Position numbers and translations under genes: made by a program
The notes under the pieces: generated by a model
What the model was told of the DNA's origin: nothing
Database searches by the model: none
The model's input: the letters and a program-made list of their open reading frames with translations, nothing else
In this document: in pieces, positions 37,967 to 47,228 of the stretch
Layout of the letters: every line of letters begins with the position of its first letter
Position numbering within the stretch: the first letter of the stretch is position 1
NCBI GenBank assembly: GCA_023250955.1
Contig: JAHEZQ010000012.1
Coordinates: 37,488 to 101,487, forward strand
DNA length: 64,000 bases
Direction: 5' to 3'
DNA from: Melioribacter sp.
GTDB lineage: Bacteria > Bacteroidota > Ignavibacteria > Ignavibacteriales > Melioribacteraceae

Positions 37967-38039
37967 TGCCCCGTGGTGTAATTGGCAACACGCGTGACTC
38001 TGGATCATGAGAGTTCAGGTTCGACCCCTGACGGGGCAG
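37967..38039 (+). tRNA. tRNA-Gln (anticodon CTG), insertion site of the island
   Basis: Acceptor TGCCCCG pairs with CGGGGCA; D stem GTGT/ACAC; anticodon stem CGTGA/TCATG around CTCTGGA, anticodon CTG, reading CAG; T arm TCAGGTTCGACCCCTGA. Discriminator G at 38039; CA follows but a full CCA is not encoded. The 3' part (from 37998) is repeated at 56666 and, diverged, at 58623. Confidence 0.93.
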
Positions 38040-38289
38040 CAATTTTGAGGTAAAACCTCAACAACTTGTCTGATTCCTACCATAGTAAAGCTAAATTCTA
38101 CTGAACACTTATTTAACAGTTATCGAATATCTATATAACGAAAATATATTCGCACATTAGCTTTGGATCCTTACTAGCTGCAGTAAATAAGTTTAATCTT
38201 ATATAAAGATTTCATACTGAACATTTCCAATCAAATAGATTCTTGATACTAATACTATCCAAATTATTCACAGAAACCCGACCGAGTGA
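37998..38289. repeat. direct repeat copy 1 (attL: tRNA 3' end plus arm D)
   Basis: These 292 bp match 56666-56958 almost base for base. Visible differences are a few substitutions and a one-base insertion just after the tRNA end. Identity starts exactly inside the tRNA anticodon arm and stops at GACCGAGTGA. The left side is the intact tRNA gene, so this is the left junction. Confidence 0.92.
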
Positions 38290-38745
38290 TAGTAATGAAA
38301 GATTTGCTTGATCTTCTGAAATTTACCTGACATAAATCTATTTACATATCAGTTCTGAATTTTTACAATCAGTAATAAACAAGTTTTCGCTTATGTAGAT
38401 AAATCTTACCGAACATTCTTAAGCAATTTTGTGTGAGATAGCCTCGTAATATTGATAATTCGTAAAAACCCGACTGAGTGTTTAATCGGATTTATTTACA
38501 AAATTTATAATAATCTCATAGTTCATCATTTTATGATAGGGAGTGAAAATCATTTGATAAGTTCATGATTATTAGTTGGTTTAAGTATTGAGAAAGTACA
38601 CACCCCTAGGAAGAAAAGTTATAACCCATTCAAAAATTAATGACATCCCAAGATTTGATTTCTCTTGACTAGGACTAACAGAAAATGTAAGTTGTACCAA
38701 CAACCCAACAAGTTTAACAAAAACCTCTTTATAACGGAGGAAAAA
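38040..38745 (+). other. long non-coding left end of the island
   Basis: No gene is seen in these ~700 bp. The first 250 bp are arm D of the direct repeat. It contains a hairpin (TTGAGGT 38045-38051 / ACCTCAA 38055-38061) right after the tRNA. A TACTGAACA-like motif occurs in variants near 38099, 38214 and 38406, and an AAACCCGACYGAGTG motif near 38275 and 38466. I looked for a cobalamin riboswitch before the BtuF-like gene and did not find its conserved core. Confidence 0.6.
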
Positions 38746-39750
38746 ATGAAAATTCAAAGAACAAAAATATTCTTTCTCATCATTTCATTATTCATCATTA
38801 GTTCATGCTATGCACAAAAACAATTTAAGATCGTTTCGCTTGCACCTAACTGGACTAACATAGTCGCGGCAGTTAGCGGTACAAATGATCTGGTTGCTGT
38901 TACAAGGTATTGCATCTTTCCTGATTCTATTCCAAGATTGGTAAAAGAAGGTAAGCTTGAAATCATCGGCGGATTTGCCGATATCAATCTTGAAAAAGTT
39001 AGATCACTAAAGCCTGATCTGATACTAACTTGTACTGGAATGCAAATAAAGTACAGAGATTTATTCAAGAAAGAAGGTTTCAATGTGATTCATATGGAGG
39101 AAACAAGTCTGGAGGAGGTTTATAGTAAAATATTAGAATTTGGTAAGGCAATCAAAAAAGATTTAGATGCAGAAAAATTAGTTAAAGAGATAAAAATAAA
39201 CCTTAATAATATTTCGTTAAAATATAAAGATGCACATAGAGTAAGTGTGTATTATGAAATAAATTATTTTTATAAATGTGTCCCGGGTAAAGATTCTTAT
39301 ATAGCAGAATTATTAAAAGCTGTTGGAGGGGACCCAATATTTTGTGATCGCCCAGGAATTGCACCGAAAGTTTCTTGGGATGAAGTTGTAAAAGCAAATC
39401 CTGATGTAATACTAATTCCTATTTGGGATAATGCCGGTGGCCCGTATTTCGAAGGCGAGAAGGTAGGTTGGGGTACCACAACACCTTATGAAATTGCTCA
39501 TCGCGTAGGTGCACAAAATGTTAAAGCTGTAAAAGAAGGTAGAATTCGCTACATAAATTCTGCTAAGACAAAACAAGCCGGACCTCAAATACCAACTGCA
39601 GCTGAACTTTTCGGTAAAACTATTCACGCATCTGGAGATCTTGAACTATTGAAAATAGATATAGTGCCTGAGATTATGGAAAAAGTAACTTTCTCACAAT
39701 TATTGGAATATTTTCCTCTTTACAATTATGCAGCAATAAATATGTATTGA
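38746..39750 (+). CDS. BtuF-like periplasmic substrate-binding lipoprotein
   Basis: 334 residues from the ATG at 38746, which has a strong SD (GGAGGA) 6 bp upstream and opens a lipoprotein signal (IISSC, C21); the open frame extends 27 codons further upstream without an SD. The two-lobed BtuF/FhuD-type fold is indicated by IVSLAPNWTNIVAAV, EKVRSLKPDLILT and VVKANPDVILIPIWD. Such proteins bind corrinoids or iron chelates, but no BtuC/BtuD partner is present here. It sits at the head of the island before a GntR regulator and an ECF transporter, and with two BtuB-like receptors downstream points to corrinoid uptake. Confidence 0.82.
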   Translation: MKIQRTKIFFLIISLFIISSCYAQKQFKIVSLAPNWTNIVAAVSGTNDLVAVTRYCIFPDSIPRLVKEGKLEIIGGFADINLEKVRSLKPDLILTCTGMQIKYRDLFKKEGFNVIHMEETSLEEVYSKILEFGKAIKKDLDAEKLVKEIKINLNNISLKYKDAHRVSVYYEINYFYKCVPGKDSYIAELLKAVGGDPIFCDRPGIAPKVSWDEVVKANPDVILIPIWDNAGGPYFEGEKVGWGTTTPYEIAHRVGAQNVKAVKEGRIRYINSAKTKQAGPQIPTAAELFGKTIHASGDLELLKIDIVPEIMEKVTFSQLLEYFPLYNYAAINMY

Positions 39751-39784
39751 GTTTCCTTTACTAATTAATATCGGATTTGCAGTT

Positions 39785-40546
39785 ATGGAAATAAATCGGA
39801 AAAGTGCTTTACCTCTCTATTATCAGTTGAAGGAGATAATAAAAGAGGATGTTGATGTTGGCAAGTATAAACCGGGAGAGAAAATTCCTTCCGAGAATGA
39901 ATTGTGCGACATTCTAAGTATTAGTAGAAATACTGCTAAACAGGCAATAGTTGATCTCGTCTCTGAAGGAATATTATATCGTGTTCAGGGGAAGGGAACT
40001 TTTGTTGCCGAGAAAAAAATCTTTAAAGGTTTGACCGATGCATTCAGCTTCTCTTCGGAATTCAAAATGAACGGTGGTAAATTAAAGACCAAAGTGATAT
40101 TTGCTGAAAAAATTTCCGAGACAAAAGAGACGCTAGAATATCTGAAACTTAAAGAAAGTAAAGAGTTGTTCCGAATTCAAAGACTAAGAGTTCTGAATGA
40201 CATACCTGTTGCTTTACAAACTTCCTACATACCAAAATTCTTTTGCCCAAATCTTCTAAAATTTGATTTATCGCAAAATTCATTGTTCGATATTCTCAAA
40301 GAGAATTATAATCTGTCATTTAGTTATTTCACAGAAAATCTTACTTGTGTAAGAGCAGACCGCTATGAAGCAGAACTCTTAAAGATCAAAAAAGGCTCAC
40401 CATTGTTTCTTTTAACTAGGAAAACATTTAATAAGAATGATGAGATAGTTGAAGTAGCTCGTTCATTTATGCCTGGAGATAGAAGCGAATTTTATTTCCG
40501 TCACGGTGAAGGATTAAGTATTGAATTAAATCATATTATGGAATGA
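39785..40546 (+). CDS. GntR-family regulator, HutC/UTRA type
   Basis: 253 residues. The N-terminal winged helix (LPLYYQLKEIIKEDVDVGKYKPGEKIPSENELCDILSISRNTAKQAI) and the following GILYRVQGKGTFVAEKK are classical GntR; the C-terminal half is a UTRA effector domain (LFRIQRLRVLNDIPVALQTSYIP ... SPLFLLTRKTFN). It probably controls the ECF transporter operon that starts 7 bp later and perhaps the whole island. The effector would be a small molecule linked to the transported nutrient. Confidence 0.88.
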   Translation: MEINRKSALPLYYQLKEIIKEDVDVGKYKPGEKIPSENELCDILSISRNTAKQAIVDLVSEGILYRVQGKGTFVAEKKIFKGLTDAFSFSSEFKMNGGKLKTKVIFAEKISETKETLEYLKLKESKELFRIQRLRVLNDIPVALQTSYIPKFFCPNLLKFDLSQNSLFDILKENYNLSFSYFTENLTCVRADRYEAELLKIKKGSPLFLLTRKTFNKNDEIVEVARSFMPGDRSEFYFRHGEGLSIELNHIME

Positions 40547-40553
40547 TCATCAA

Positions 40554-41081
40554 ATGTCAATAATTCCTATTCCACCGGAAGAAATAAATATTGATTATCA
40601 AAAAATATTTTGGTCATCAAAAAGAATAGCTCGTATGGCAATTTTCATAGCGCTTAGTGCAGTTGGAGCAATGATAAAGGTACCTAGTCCGACAGGAACA
40701 GTGGCTCTTGATGCTGCATTTGCTTTTTTTTCTGCGATTACTTTCGGCTGGAGAGAAGGAGCTATTGTTGCTGCTCTAGGTCATATGTTAACAGCGCTGA
40801 CTACCGGCTTCCCTTTGAGTTTACCAATTCATTTATTCATAGCTGTACAAATGTCTATTTGGGTATCAGCGTTCGAGTTAGTTGCTAAAAAAGTCCATCT
40901 ATGGGTTGGAGCTATAGTAGCGGTATTTCTTAATGGACCAGTTTCATCTTTTCTTGTAATGCCAATTGGTGGAATTGGACTGACTGCTGCATTGATAATA
41001 CCGCTTACTATTGCCTCAAGTATAAATATTTTTATTGCTATCACAGCATATCTTATAATTAGTAAAAGTAAAATGGTTTAG
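40554..41081 (+). CDS. ECF transporter substrate-binding (S) component, CblT-like candidate
   Basis: 175 residues with about five to six membrane helices. After a hydrophilic N-terminus, RMAIFIALSAVGAMIKVPSPTGTVALDAA and GHMLTALTTGFPLSLPIHLF resemble S components described as CblT (dimethylbenzimidazole/alpha-ribazole uptake). The next gene is a PurM-like protein, similar to the CblS partner of CblT, and EcfA and EcfT genes follow. The substrate assignment is inference from memory of that family and from context. Confidence 0.75.
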   Translation: MSIIPIPPEEINIDYQKIFWSSKRIARMAIFIALSAVGAMIKVPSPTGTVALDAAFAFFSAITFGWREGAIVAALGHMLTALTTGFPLSLPIHLFIAVQMSIWVSAFELVAKKVHLWVGAIVAVFLNGPVSSFLVMPIGGIGLTAALIIPLTIASSINIFIAITAYLIISKSKMV

Positions 41082-41084
41082 AAC

Positions 41085-41912
41085 ATGCTTACTGACCTTC
41101 TACTTGAAAAATATAAAATTCTTAAAGAACAGAATAATAGCGAAGTATTTAAAACTCGAAATGTTAGAGATTTATTAGTTACCGAACTAACAGAAAATTT
41201 CTGGATGATTACAACGTGCGATTCCGATGGGGGCATTGGTTCAAAGAAATATGATACAATATTTTCACCAGCTTATGACCTGGGACGTTTAGCAGCCAGG
41301 GTTCCCATTATGGAAATGCTTGCATCAGGCGCATTACCTGTCGTTGTTGTTGATACTCTATGTGTTGAAATGGATCCAACTGGAAAAGAAATAATAAAAG
41401 GTATAAGGGATGAAGTTAGTGAAGCAGGATTGAATGGCGATCTTGTTGTTACAGGAAGTACTGAAGACAATGTTAATACTGATCAAACTGGTGTTGGAGT
41501 AGTTGTCGTCGGTTTTGTCGAGAAGAATGATTTTAGACCTGGCCGGAGTTTAGAGGGTGATCTTGTTGTTTGTTTAGGTATTCCAAAATCTGCTCCAGAG
41601 CATAAAGTACATTACACAGATGATGAAATTGCAAACACAAAACTATTAAAACAATTAAATTCATTTAACTTCATACATGATGTTCTTCCGATTGGTTCTA
41701 AAGGTATTTCATATGAATTTAGAGAACTTGCTAAAAGCGCCAATCTTTCTCCTTTCTATTATAATGATATAACACTAGATATTACCAAATCCGGCGGGCC
41801 ATCCACGTGCTGTTTGGTTTCATTTCAAATAGACAAGTTAAAACAATTAAAAGAAAAGATAGATAAACCGATTACTGTAATTGGCGAATTAAGGAAACGA
41901 TTAAATGTTTGA
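41085..41912 (+). CDS. PurM/ThiL-superfamily ATP-dependent enzyme, alpha-ribazole kinase (CblS) candidate
   Basis: 275 residues of the AIR-synthase-related fold. The N-terminal half has CDSDGGIGSKKYD, LGRLAARVPIMEMLASGALPVVVVDTL, typical of the ATP-binding half of ThiL, SelD and PurM; GSTEDNV and GVGVVVVGF follow. In Firmicutes, alpha-ribazole kinase CblS is encoded with the CblT transporter, and to my knowledge CblS belongs to this superfamily. It lies 3 bp after the S component and overlaps the ATPase gene by 8 bp. A thiamine-monophosphate kinase-like role is the main alternative. Confidence 0.68.
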   Translation: MLTDLLLEKYKILKEQNNSEVFKTRNVRDLLVTELTENFWMITTCDSDGGIGSKKYDTIFSPAYDLGRLAARVPIMEMLASGALPVVVVDTLCVEMDPTGKEIIKGIRDEVSEAGLNGDLVVTGSTEDNVNTDQTGVGVVVVGFVEKNDFRPGRSLEGDLVVCLGIPKSAPEHKVHYTDDEIANTKLLKQLNSFNFIHDVLPIGSKGISYEFRELAKSANLSPFYYNDITLDITKSGGPSTCCLVSFQIDKLKQLKEKIDKPITVIGELRKRLNV

Positions 41913-43659
41913 AGTACTTGAAAGAGGATCAATCAAAGTTGATCTCTTAAGATTTAAGTATAAAGATAGTCTCACAAATATATTTAATTCTCTCAATTTC
42001 AAAATTGAGAAAGGAGAGTTTGTAGGACTAATGGGAAGAACAGGATCAGGGAAAACTACATCGATGATGTTATTAAATGGATTGATCCCGCATTTCATTG
42101 AAGGTGAATTTGAAGGTAACGTTTATTCTAACTCAATGAATACTCTTCGTTATCGGATTCAAACTATGTCACGATTTGTCGGATTAGTATTGCAGGATCC
42201 AGAAACACAAATTTTTGGAATTACTGTTGAAAGAGATGTCGCCTTTGGTCCGTCCAATCTTACTTTTGGAAAAGAAAAAATAAAAGAAGTTGTTCAAAAA
42301 TCCCTAAAGGCAGTTGGTCTTGAAGGTTATGAAAAAAGAATTACTTCAGAATTATCTGGCGGAGAAAAACAAAGATTAGCAATAGCCGGTGTGCTTGCAA
42401 TGGAACCGGAAATTTTAATTCTTGATGAACCTACTTCAGAATTAGATCCAGCAGGAAGAGAAGAGATCTATAAACTTTTATCAAACCTAAAGAAAAAAGG
42501 TGAAGTGACTATTTTGGTTTCTAGTCATGATACTGAGGAAATGTTAACATATGCTGACCGGATAATAGTTTTGGATAATGGAAAAATGATTTGGGAAGGT
42601 AAGCCAACCAAATTATTTCAGGATGTTGAAGAAACAAAAAGAATGGGTATCCGGCCGCTTGAAATAGCTGAGATTGCAAATTCTTTTTATAAAAATAGTC
42701 TACTCAAAGCAGATTCCGAATTCATTAATAAAAATGAATTTCTACAATTTGTTAAAAATAATTTGACTTCATTCAAATCTTCTCATAATGGCTCGAAGAA
42801 AAATAATTTAACGAATTATAGTCCGGTGGTAATAGAGACTAAAGATTTATCGTTTAACTATCAGCAAAAGGACTCAGCTTTGAAGGAAATGAATATAAAA
42901 ATTCATAAGGGAGAATTTGTTGCTTTGATTGGAAAAAACGGCGCTGGAAAAACAACTTTTTCAAAACAACTTAATGGATTGCTAAGGCCAACAAGCGGCT
43001 CAGTTCTTATAAATGGTAATGATATCAGTCGATTTACAACAGCTCAGTTGAGTAAGGAAGTTGGTTATGTTTTTCAAAATCCCGATCATCAAATATTTTC
43101 TGCAACTGTTTTTGATGAAGTAGAGTTCGGATTGAAAAGATTAAACTTAAGCGACGAAGAAAGATTAACTCGAATTAATAACGCTTTAGAATTTGTTGGA
43201 CTTGAAAAATTCAAGAACCGTCATCCGTTTACTTTAGGAAAAGGAGAGCGGCAGAAATTGGCTTTTGCTACCGTGCTAGCAATGGAACCGAATATTTTAA
43301 TTATTGATGAGCCGACTACAGGACAGGACTGGGATGGTACAAATAAGATGATGGAAATGCTAAATAAGCTCCACATGCAAGGGCATACAATATTAATGAT
43401 TACTCACAATATGCAGCTTGCTGCAGAATATGCTGATCGAATAATTGTTTTTTCAAACGGGAAAGTCGTATTGGAGGGACCACCCGAAAAAGTTTTCTAT
43501 GAAACTGAAGTTCTTAAATCAGCATTTGTTACTGCACCGGATTGTATTAATCTTTCTAAAGAGCTAAGAAGTTATGGATACATTAAATATCCGGTTAGTA
43601 TAAATGAATTTAAAAAAGATTTATTAGAAGAATTTATATGGAAAGGAAATGTTAATTGA
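41905..43659 (+). CDS. ECF transporter ATPase, two fused ABC domains
   Basis: 584 residues, two ABC ATPase domains in one chain. Domain 1: Walker A GRTGSGKTT (44-52), LSGGEKQR signature, ILDEPTSELDP Walker B. Domain 2: Walker A GKNGAGKTT near 343, a degenerate signature LGKGERQK, and IIDEPTTGQD. It powers the S component together with EcfT. The fused EcfA1-EcfA2 form is known in ECF systems. It overlaps the genes on both sides. Confidence 0.92.
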   Translation: MFEVLERGSIKVDLLRFKYKDSLTNIFNSLNFKIEKGEFVGLMGRTGSGKTTSMMLLNGLIPHFIEGEFEGNVYSNSMNTLRYRIQTMSRFVGLVLQDPETQIFGITVERDVAFGPSNLTFGKEKIKEVVQKSLKAVGLEGYEKRITSELSGGEKQRLAIAGVLAMEPEILILDEPTSELDPAGREEIYKLLSNLKKKGEVTILVSSHDTEEMLTYADRIIVLDNGKMIWEGKPTKLFQDVEETKRMGIRPLEIAEIANSFYKNSLLKADSEFINKNEFLQFVKNNLTSFKSSHNGSKKNNLTNYSPVVIETKDLSFNYQQKDSALKEMNIKIHKGEFVALIGKNGAGKTTFSKQLNGLLRPTSGSVLINGNDISRFTTAQLSKEVGYVFQNPDHQIFSATVFDEVEFGLKRLNLSDEERLTRINNALEFVGLEKFKNRHPFTLGKGERQKLAFATVLAMEPNILIIDEPTTGQDWDGTNKMMEMLNKLHMQGHTILMITHNMQLAAEYADRIIVFSNGKVVLEGPPEKVFYETEVLKSAFVTAPDCINLSKELRSYGYIKYPVSINEFKKDLLEEFIWKGNVN

Positions 43660-44449
43660 GTATTTCCCCTCTGAAAGTTACATCCATAAGCTAGACGTTA
43701 GAACTAAAACGTTAGGGTTTTTATCAATTACAACCATATCGTTTTTATTTCTTTCCCCTGTTATTAATTTTTTTATTACACTTTGTACAATATTAATTCT
43801 TCTAACTATTGGAACACCGTTAGCTGGGATTAAAAAAATACTTAAACCATTATTTCCGATATTCATTTTAATGCTCTTAATTACCGGCTTCACTTATCCT
43901 GCCAACAAATTCACATCCGGAACAAATCAAAATATTCTATTCTCATTAGGAGATGTCCCATTTACTTTAGGTGGTTTTTTATACGGCATAACTCTTGTCC
44001 TAAGAATTTTTATTATGGTAATCACTTCAACCATTATTACTTATACAACACCTATTGAAGATATCTTGCAGATGTTAAAGAAAACAAAAATTCCGCATCA
44101 ATTTGCTTTTATAATTGCAACAGGCATAAGATTTATTCCCACGATGCAAAAAAAATCCGAGATGATTCAAGAAGCTCAACAGGCAAGAGGAGCAGAAATT
44201 GGAACAGGCGGATTGATTAAAAGGATAAGTTCTTATATCTCAGTTCTTATTCCTTTGATTGTTGATTCTCTCCGAATGTCGGATAACCTAGCAATTGCAA
44301 TGTTAAATAGAGGTTTTGGAGCCATGAAGACAACTACGGATTTAAATGAAATAAAAATGAAGACAAAAGATTATCTGATTTGCTTTACCGAAGTAATTTT
44401 TATTGCAGTTGCGTTCTGGATCAGATCAGAAAATATTGGAGGATTATAA
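43649..44449 (+). CDS. ecfT: ECF transporter transmembrane (T) component
   Basis: 266 residues with about five membrane helices. The LDVRTKTLGF start and the two coupling motifs with Ala-Arg-Gly (QQARGAEIG and the later LNRGFGA) are typical of EcfT. It links the ATPase to the S component. The start has an SD-like GGAAAGGA and overlaps the ATPase gene by 11 bp. Confidence 0.92.
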   Translation: MLIEYFPSESYIHKLDVRTKTLGFLSITTISFLFLSPVINFFITLCTILILLTIGTPLAGIKKILKPLFPIFILMLLITGFTYPANKFTSGTNQNILFSLGDVPFTLGGFLYGITLVLRIFIMVITSTIITYTTPIEDILQMLKKTKIPHQFAFIIATGIRFIPTMQKKSEMIQEAQQARGAEIGTGGLIKRISSYISVLIPLIVDSLRMSDNLAIAMLNRGFGAMKTTTDLNEIKMKTKDYLICFTEVIFIAVAFWIRSENIGGL

Positions 44450-45492
44450 TGAACAATCAAACGTCAGTTAAAGAAAAAGTAGATAAGAACAAACAGCAAA
44501 ATATTTTCAAAAAGGTATACGGAACTTTATTAGGTGTTGCTTACGGTGATGCAATGGGTATGCCCACTTCCTTGTGGAATCCCGAAATGGTTCATAAATA
44601 TTTCCCGGAAGGAGTTAACAAATTACTACCGGCACCTCAAGGTCACGTTATCCATAACGGAATGGTGGCAGGCCAAGTAACAGATGACACACAACAGACA
44701 ATGCTTTTGGTCGATCTATTTATTGAAGAGAAAAAATTCTCTAGACATGGCGTTGCAAAAAAATTACTTGAATGGGCAAAGGGTTTAAACGCATTTGAAA
44801 CAATGATACTGGGGCCAAGTTCTCTAAAAGCACTGAAGATGATTGATAGTGGCATGCCCGTAGAAGAAACCGGTCTAATGGGAGATACTAACGGAGCAGC
44901 AATGAAAATAGCCCCAGTAGGAATTGTCCATCCCGGAGATTATGATGCTGTAATAAGTGATGTTGCTGAAATCTGTATTCCAACACATAATACAAATATT
45001 GCAATTGCAGGTGCTTCAGCTATTGCATGTGCCGTTGCAGCGGGAATGGCCGGAAAGGATATCAATGCATTAATAGATGCAGCTATGTATGGTGCAGAAC
45101 AAGGAATGAAATTAGGGAGACAATGGTATGGGGCTTCTATAATTAAAAGAACTGAACTTGCGCTTAAAATTGTCCGTTCTGGAAAAACTGAAATTGAGAT
45201 CTGGCAAGATTTATATGATTACGTAGGTGCAGGTGTTGCAATGTCTGAATCAGTCCCGACTGCTCTTGCCTTAGTTGTCTATTATAACGGAAATCCGTTG
45301 AAGACAGCATACGCTTCTGCTAACATGGGTGGCGATTGTGATACAATAGGTGCTATTGCAGGCGGAATGTCCGGTGCTTTTTCCGGTTCAGATGTATTTC
45401 CAAATGAAATAAAAGAGCGATTAAGTAAAGTCAATAATATTGATTTTGAAAATTACGCAGAAAGGTTAACAGAACTATTAGTAAGTGAATAA
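44449..45492 (+). CDS. ADP-ribosylglycohydrolase-family protein
   Basis: 347 residues from the ATG at 44449, preceded by GGAGG and overlapping the ecfT stop as TAATG. The DraG/ARH fold is shown by GVAYGDAMGMP, QVTDDTQQTMLL, GDTNGAAMKIAPVG and NMGGDCDTIGAIAGGMSGA, giving the Asp-rich dimetal site. These enzymes hydrolyse N- or O-glycosidic bonds of ADP-ribose and related ribosides. Coupling to a vitamin/nucleoside transporter suggests an imported riboside rather than ADP-ribosylated protein as substrate; this is inference. Confidence 0.85.
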   Translation: MNNQTSVKEKVDKNKQQNIFKKVYGTLLGVAYGDAMGMPTSLWNPEMVHKYFPEGVNKLLPAPQGHVIHNGMVAGQVTDDTQQTMLLVDLFIEEKKFSRHGVAKKLLEWAKGLNAFETMILGPSSLKALKMIDSGMPVEETGLMGDTNGAAMKIAPVGIVHPGDYDAVISDVAEICIPTHNTNIAIAGASAIACAVAAGMAGKDINALIDAAMYGAEQGMKLGRQWYGASIIKRTELALKIVRSGKTEIEIWQDLYDYVGAGVAMSESVPTALALVVYYNGNPLKTAYASANMGGDCDTIGAIAGGMSGAFSGSDVFPNEIKERLSKVNNIDFENYAERLTELLVSE

Positions 45493-45541
45493 AAATAATT
45501 AGTTCAATAGAATAAAAATTGTAAACAAGGAGACGGGTTGA

Positions 45542-47197
45542 ATGACAACACAGAAGATCAACATTAAAGACTTTCTATTGTTTACAGTCATTTTTATTAT
45601 TGTTACCACTTCAAATTTATTTCCCCAGAAAAAAGAAATACTAATTCCGAAAACCTCCCAACAAGTAATTTATGGAAAGATCACAGATCAAAACGGTAAG
45701 CCGTTAATTGCTCAAGTGCAGGTCTGGTACCACCCATTAACCAAAGTTGTTATGGCATATGGAGATAAAAAGGTCGAAGGGAGAACTGATAACCTAATTC
45801 AAATGAATTATTCTACTAAAGATGGATACTATTCTGTAAAGGTTCCTGCCGATACAATTGTTTTGATAATTACGAAAGGACCGGAATGGAGTTTAGTTAA
45901 AGAAAAATTTGTCATAAAAGAAAAAGAGTTTAACGGAATTGAATTTAATGTTTCATTAAAAAGATTATATGACTTAGGCAAACTCGGTTGGTTTTCAGGC
46001 GACACTCATCATCATAGTATTTATAGCGACGGGCACCAACCTCCTTCAGAAATAGCTCAAGCGATGAAGGGTGTTGGTTTATCGTGGGGAATGCTTACTG
46101 ATCATAATTCTGATACCGGGAAAAAAGAGTGGCTTGCAAATAAAACACTAGATTTTATTCCAGTCGCAGGTTGTGAAATTTCTACCGAACCTTCAGCAAC
46201 CTCAATTGAAAATGGTTATGGTCATTTGAATCAAACTTTTATAGATAAAATGAACGGGAAAAATATCAGCAATCCAAATATTTGGGCAAGAGCGATTTTT
46301 GATAACAGCAATGATGTACAAAATATGATTGATCTAACTCATCAGCAAAACGGACTGATTGCTGTTAATCATCCCTTCCAAGCATGGGATTGGGCAGGAA
46401 GATTTAAATCGTGGGGAAAAGTAAAAAACTTAGATGCTATTGAAGTATGGAATGGTGAGCCGCCTCATTCGTTTACTTATAACGATTGGGACACTGCACA
46501 TACCAATATCAATACACTTGCTGTTCATTCGTGGTTCACATATTTAACTGCTGGAAATAAAATTTCCGGAATCGCCGGCTCAGATTGCCATGATGTTTAT
46601 GGTGCGACTTCTTATCCCAAAGGAGAACATTACTGGACGATCACGACTGGTAATCCAAGAACGTATGCCTATTGCGGGAAATTATCAGAAGCGAATATTA
46701 AATCAGCAATTAAAAATGGTAGTTTATTTCTTACGTCAAACTTTGGTCCTCTTCTTATGTTAAAAGTAAATGGGAAAAATCCCGGCAGTGTTATCAAAGT
46801 TTCAAATGATGGGAAAGTAAAAATCCTTGTAAATGTTTATGCTAATCAAAATCTTTTAAAAACTGAAGATGGGATTAGAATTATATATAATGGGAAAATT
46901 ATAAAAAGATTTACAACCAACGAATCCTATACTTATAATGACAGCACAACAGTTGTAGTAAATAAAGACGGCTGGATTCTTGCTGAAGCATTTGGGCAAT
47001 GGCCGATGTATTCTATAACTAATCCTGTATTTATAGATCTGCCTCCTTATGGTGATTATTTAAAAACTGAGTGGGTAGATCCGGTTGAAGCTACAAAGTG
47101 GAATCAATTCAGACAGCATCCTGAAATTAATCTCTTAAACGGACCGACTAGCTGGAAAGACACAAAGGATTCTACTGTTAATATAAATACTAAATAA
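45542..47197 (+). CDS. secreted PHP-domain (CehA/McbA-like) metallohydrolase
   Basis: 551 residues. An N-terminal signal/anchor (about 11-28) precedes a carboxypeptidase-like beta sandwich (VIYGKITDQNGKPLIAQVQVW). The PHP domain begins near 150 with FSGDTHHHSIYSDG and TDHNSD, then NHPFQAWDW and GSDCHD, giving the metal-ligand His/Asp set. A C-terminal beta domain follows. It is exported and should cleave a phosphate or carbamate ester. An SD (GGAGACGG) precedes the ATG. Its position before two receptors suggests periplasmic processing of the imported substrate, unproven. Confidence 0.83.
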   Translation: MTTQKINIKDFLLFTVIFIIVTTSNLFPQKKEILIPKTSQQVIYGKITDQNGKPLIAQVQVWYHPLTKVVMAYGDKKVEGRTDNLIQMNYSTKDGYYSVKVPADTIVLIITKGPEWSLVKEKFVIKEKEFNGIEFNVSLKRLYDLGKLGWFSGDTHHHSIYSDGHQPPSEIAQAMKGVGLSWGMLTDHNSDTGKKEWLANKTLDFIPVAGCEISTEPSATSIENGYGHLNQTFIDKMNGKNISNPNIWARAIFDNSNDVQNMIDLTHQQNGLIAVNHPFQAWDWAGRFKSWGKVKNLDAIEVWNGEPPHSFTYNDWDTAHTNINTLAVHSWFTYLTAGNKISGIAGSDCHDVYGATSYPKGEHYWTITTGNPRTYAYCGKLSEANIKSAIKNGSLFLTSNFGPLLMLKVNGKNPGSVIKVSNDGKVKILVNVYANQNLLKTEDGIRIIYNGKIIKRFTTNESYTYNDSTTVVVNKDGWILAEAFGQWPMYSITNPVFIDLPPYGDYLKTEWVDPVEATKWNQFRQHPEINLLNGPTSWKDTKDSTVNINTK

Positions 47198-47228
47198 CAA
47201 CCCAACTAAACCAAAGCAGGAGGATGTA

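Noticed and set aside
38290..38745. Cobalamin riboswitch before the BtuF-like gene
   Set aside because: I looked for the conserved B12-box core and found none; the region only holds A/T-rich sequence and short repeats.
38665..39750. Longer form of the BtuF-like protein
   Set aside because: The upstream 27 codons lack an SD and would bury the lipoprotein signal; ATG at 38746 has GGAGGA upstream.
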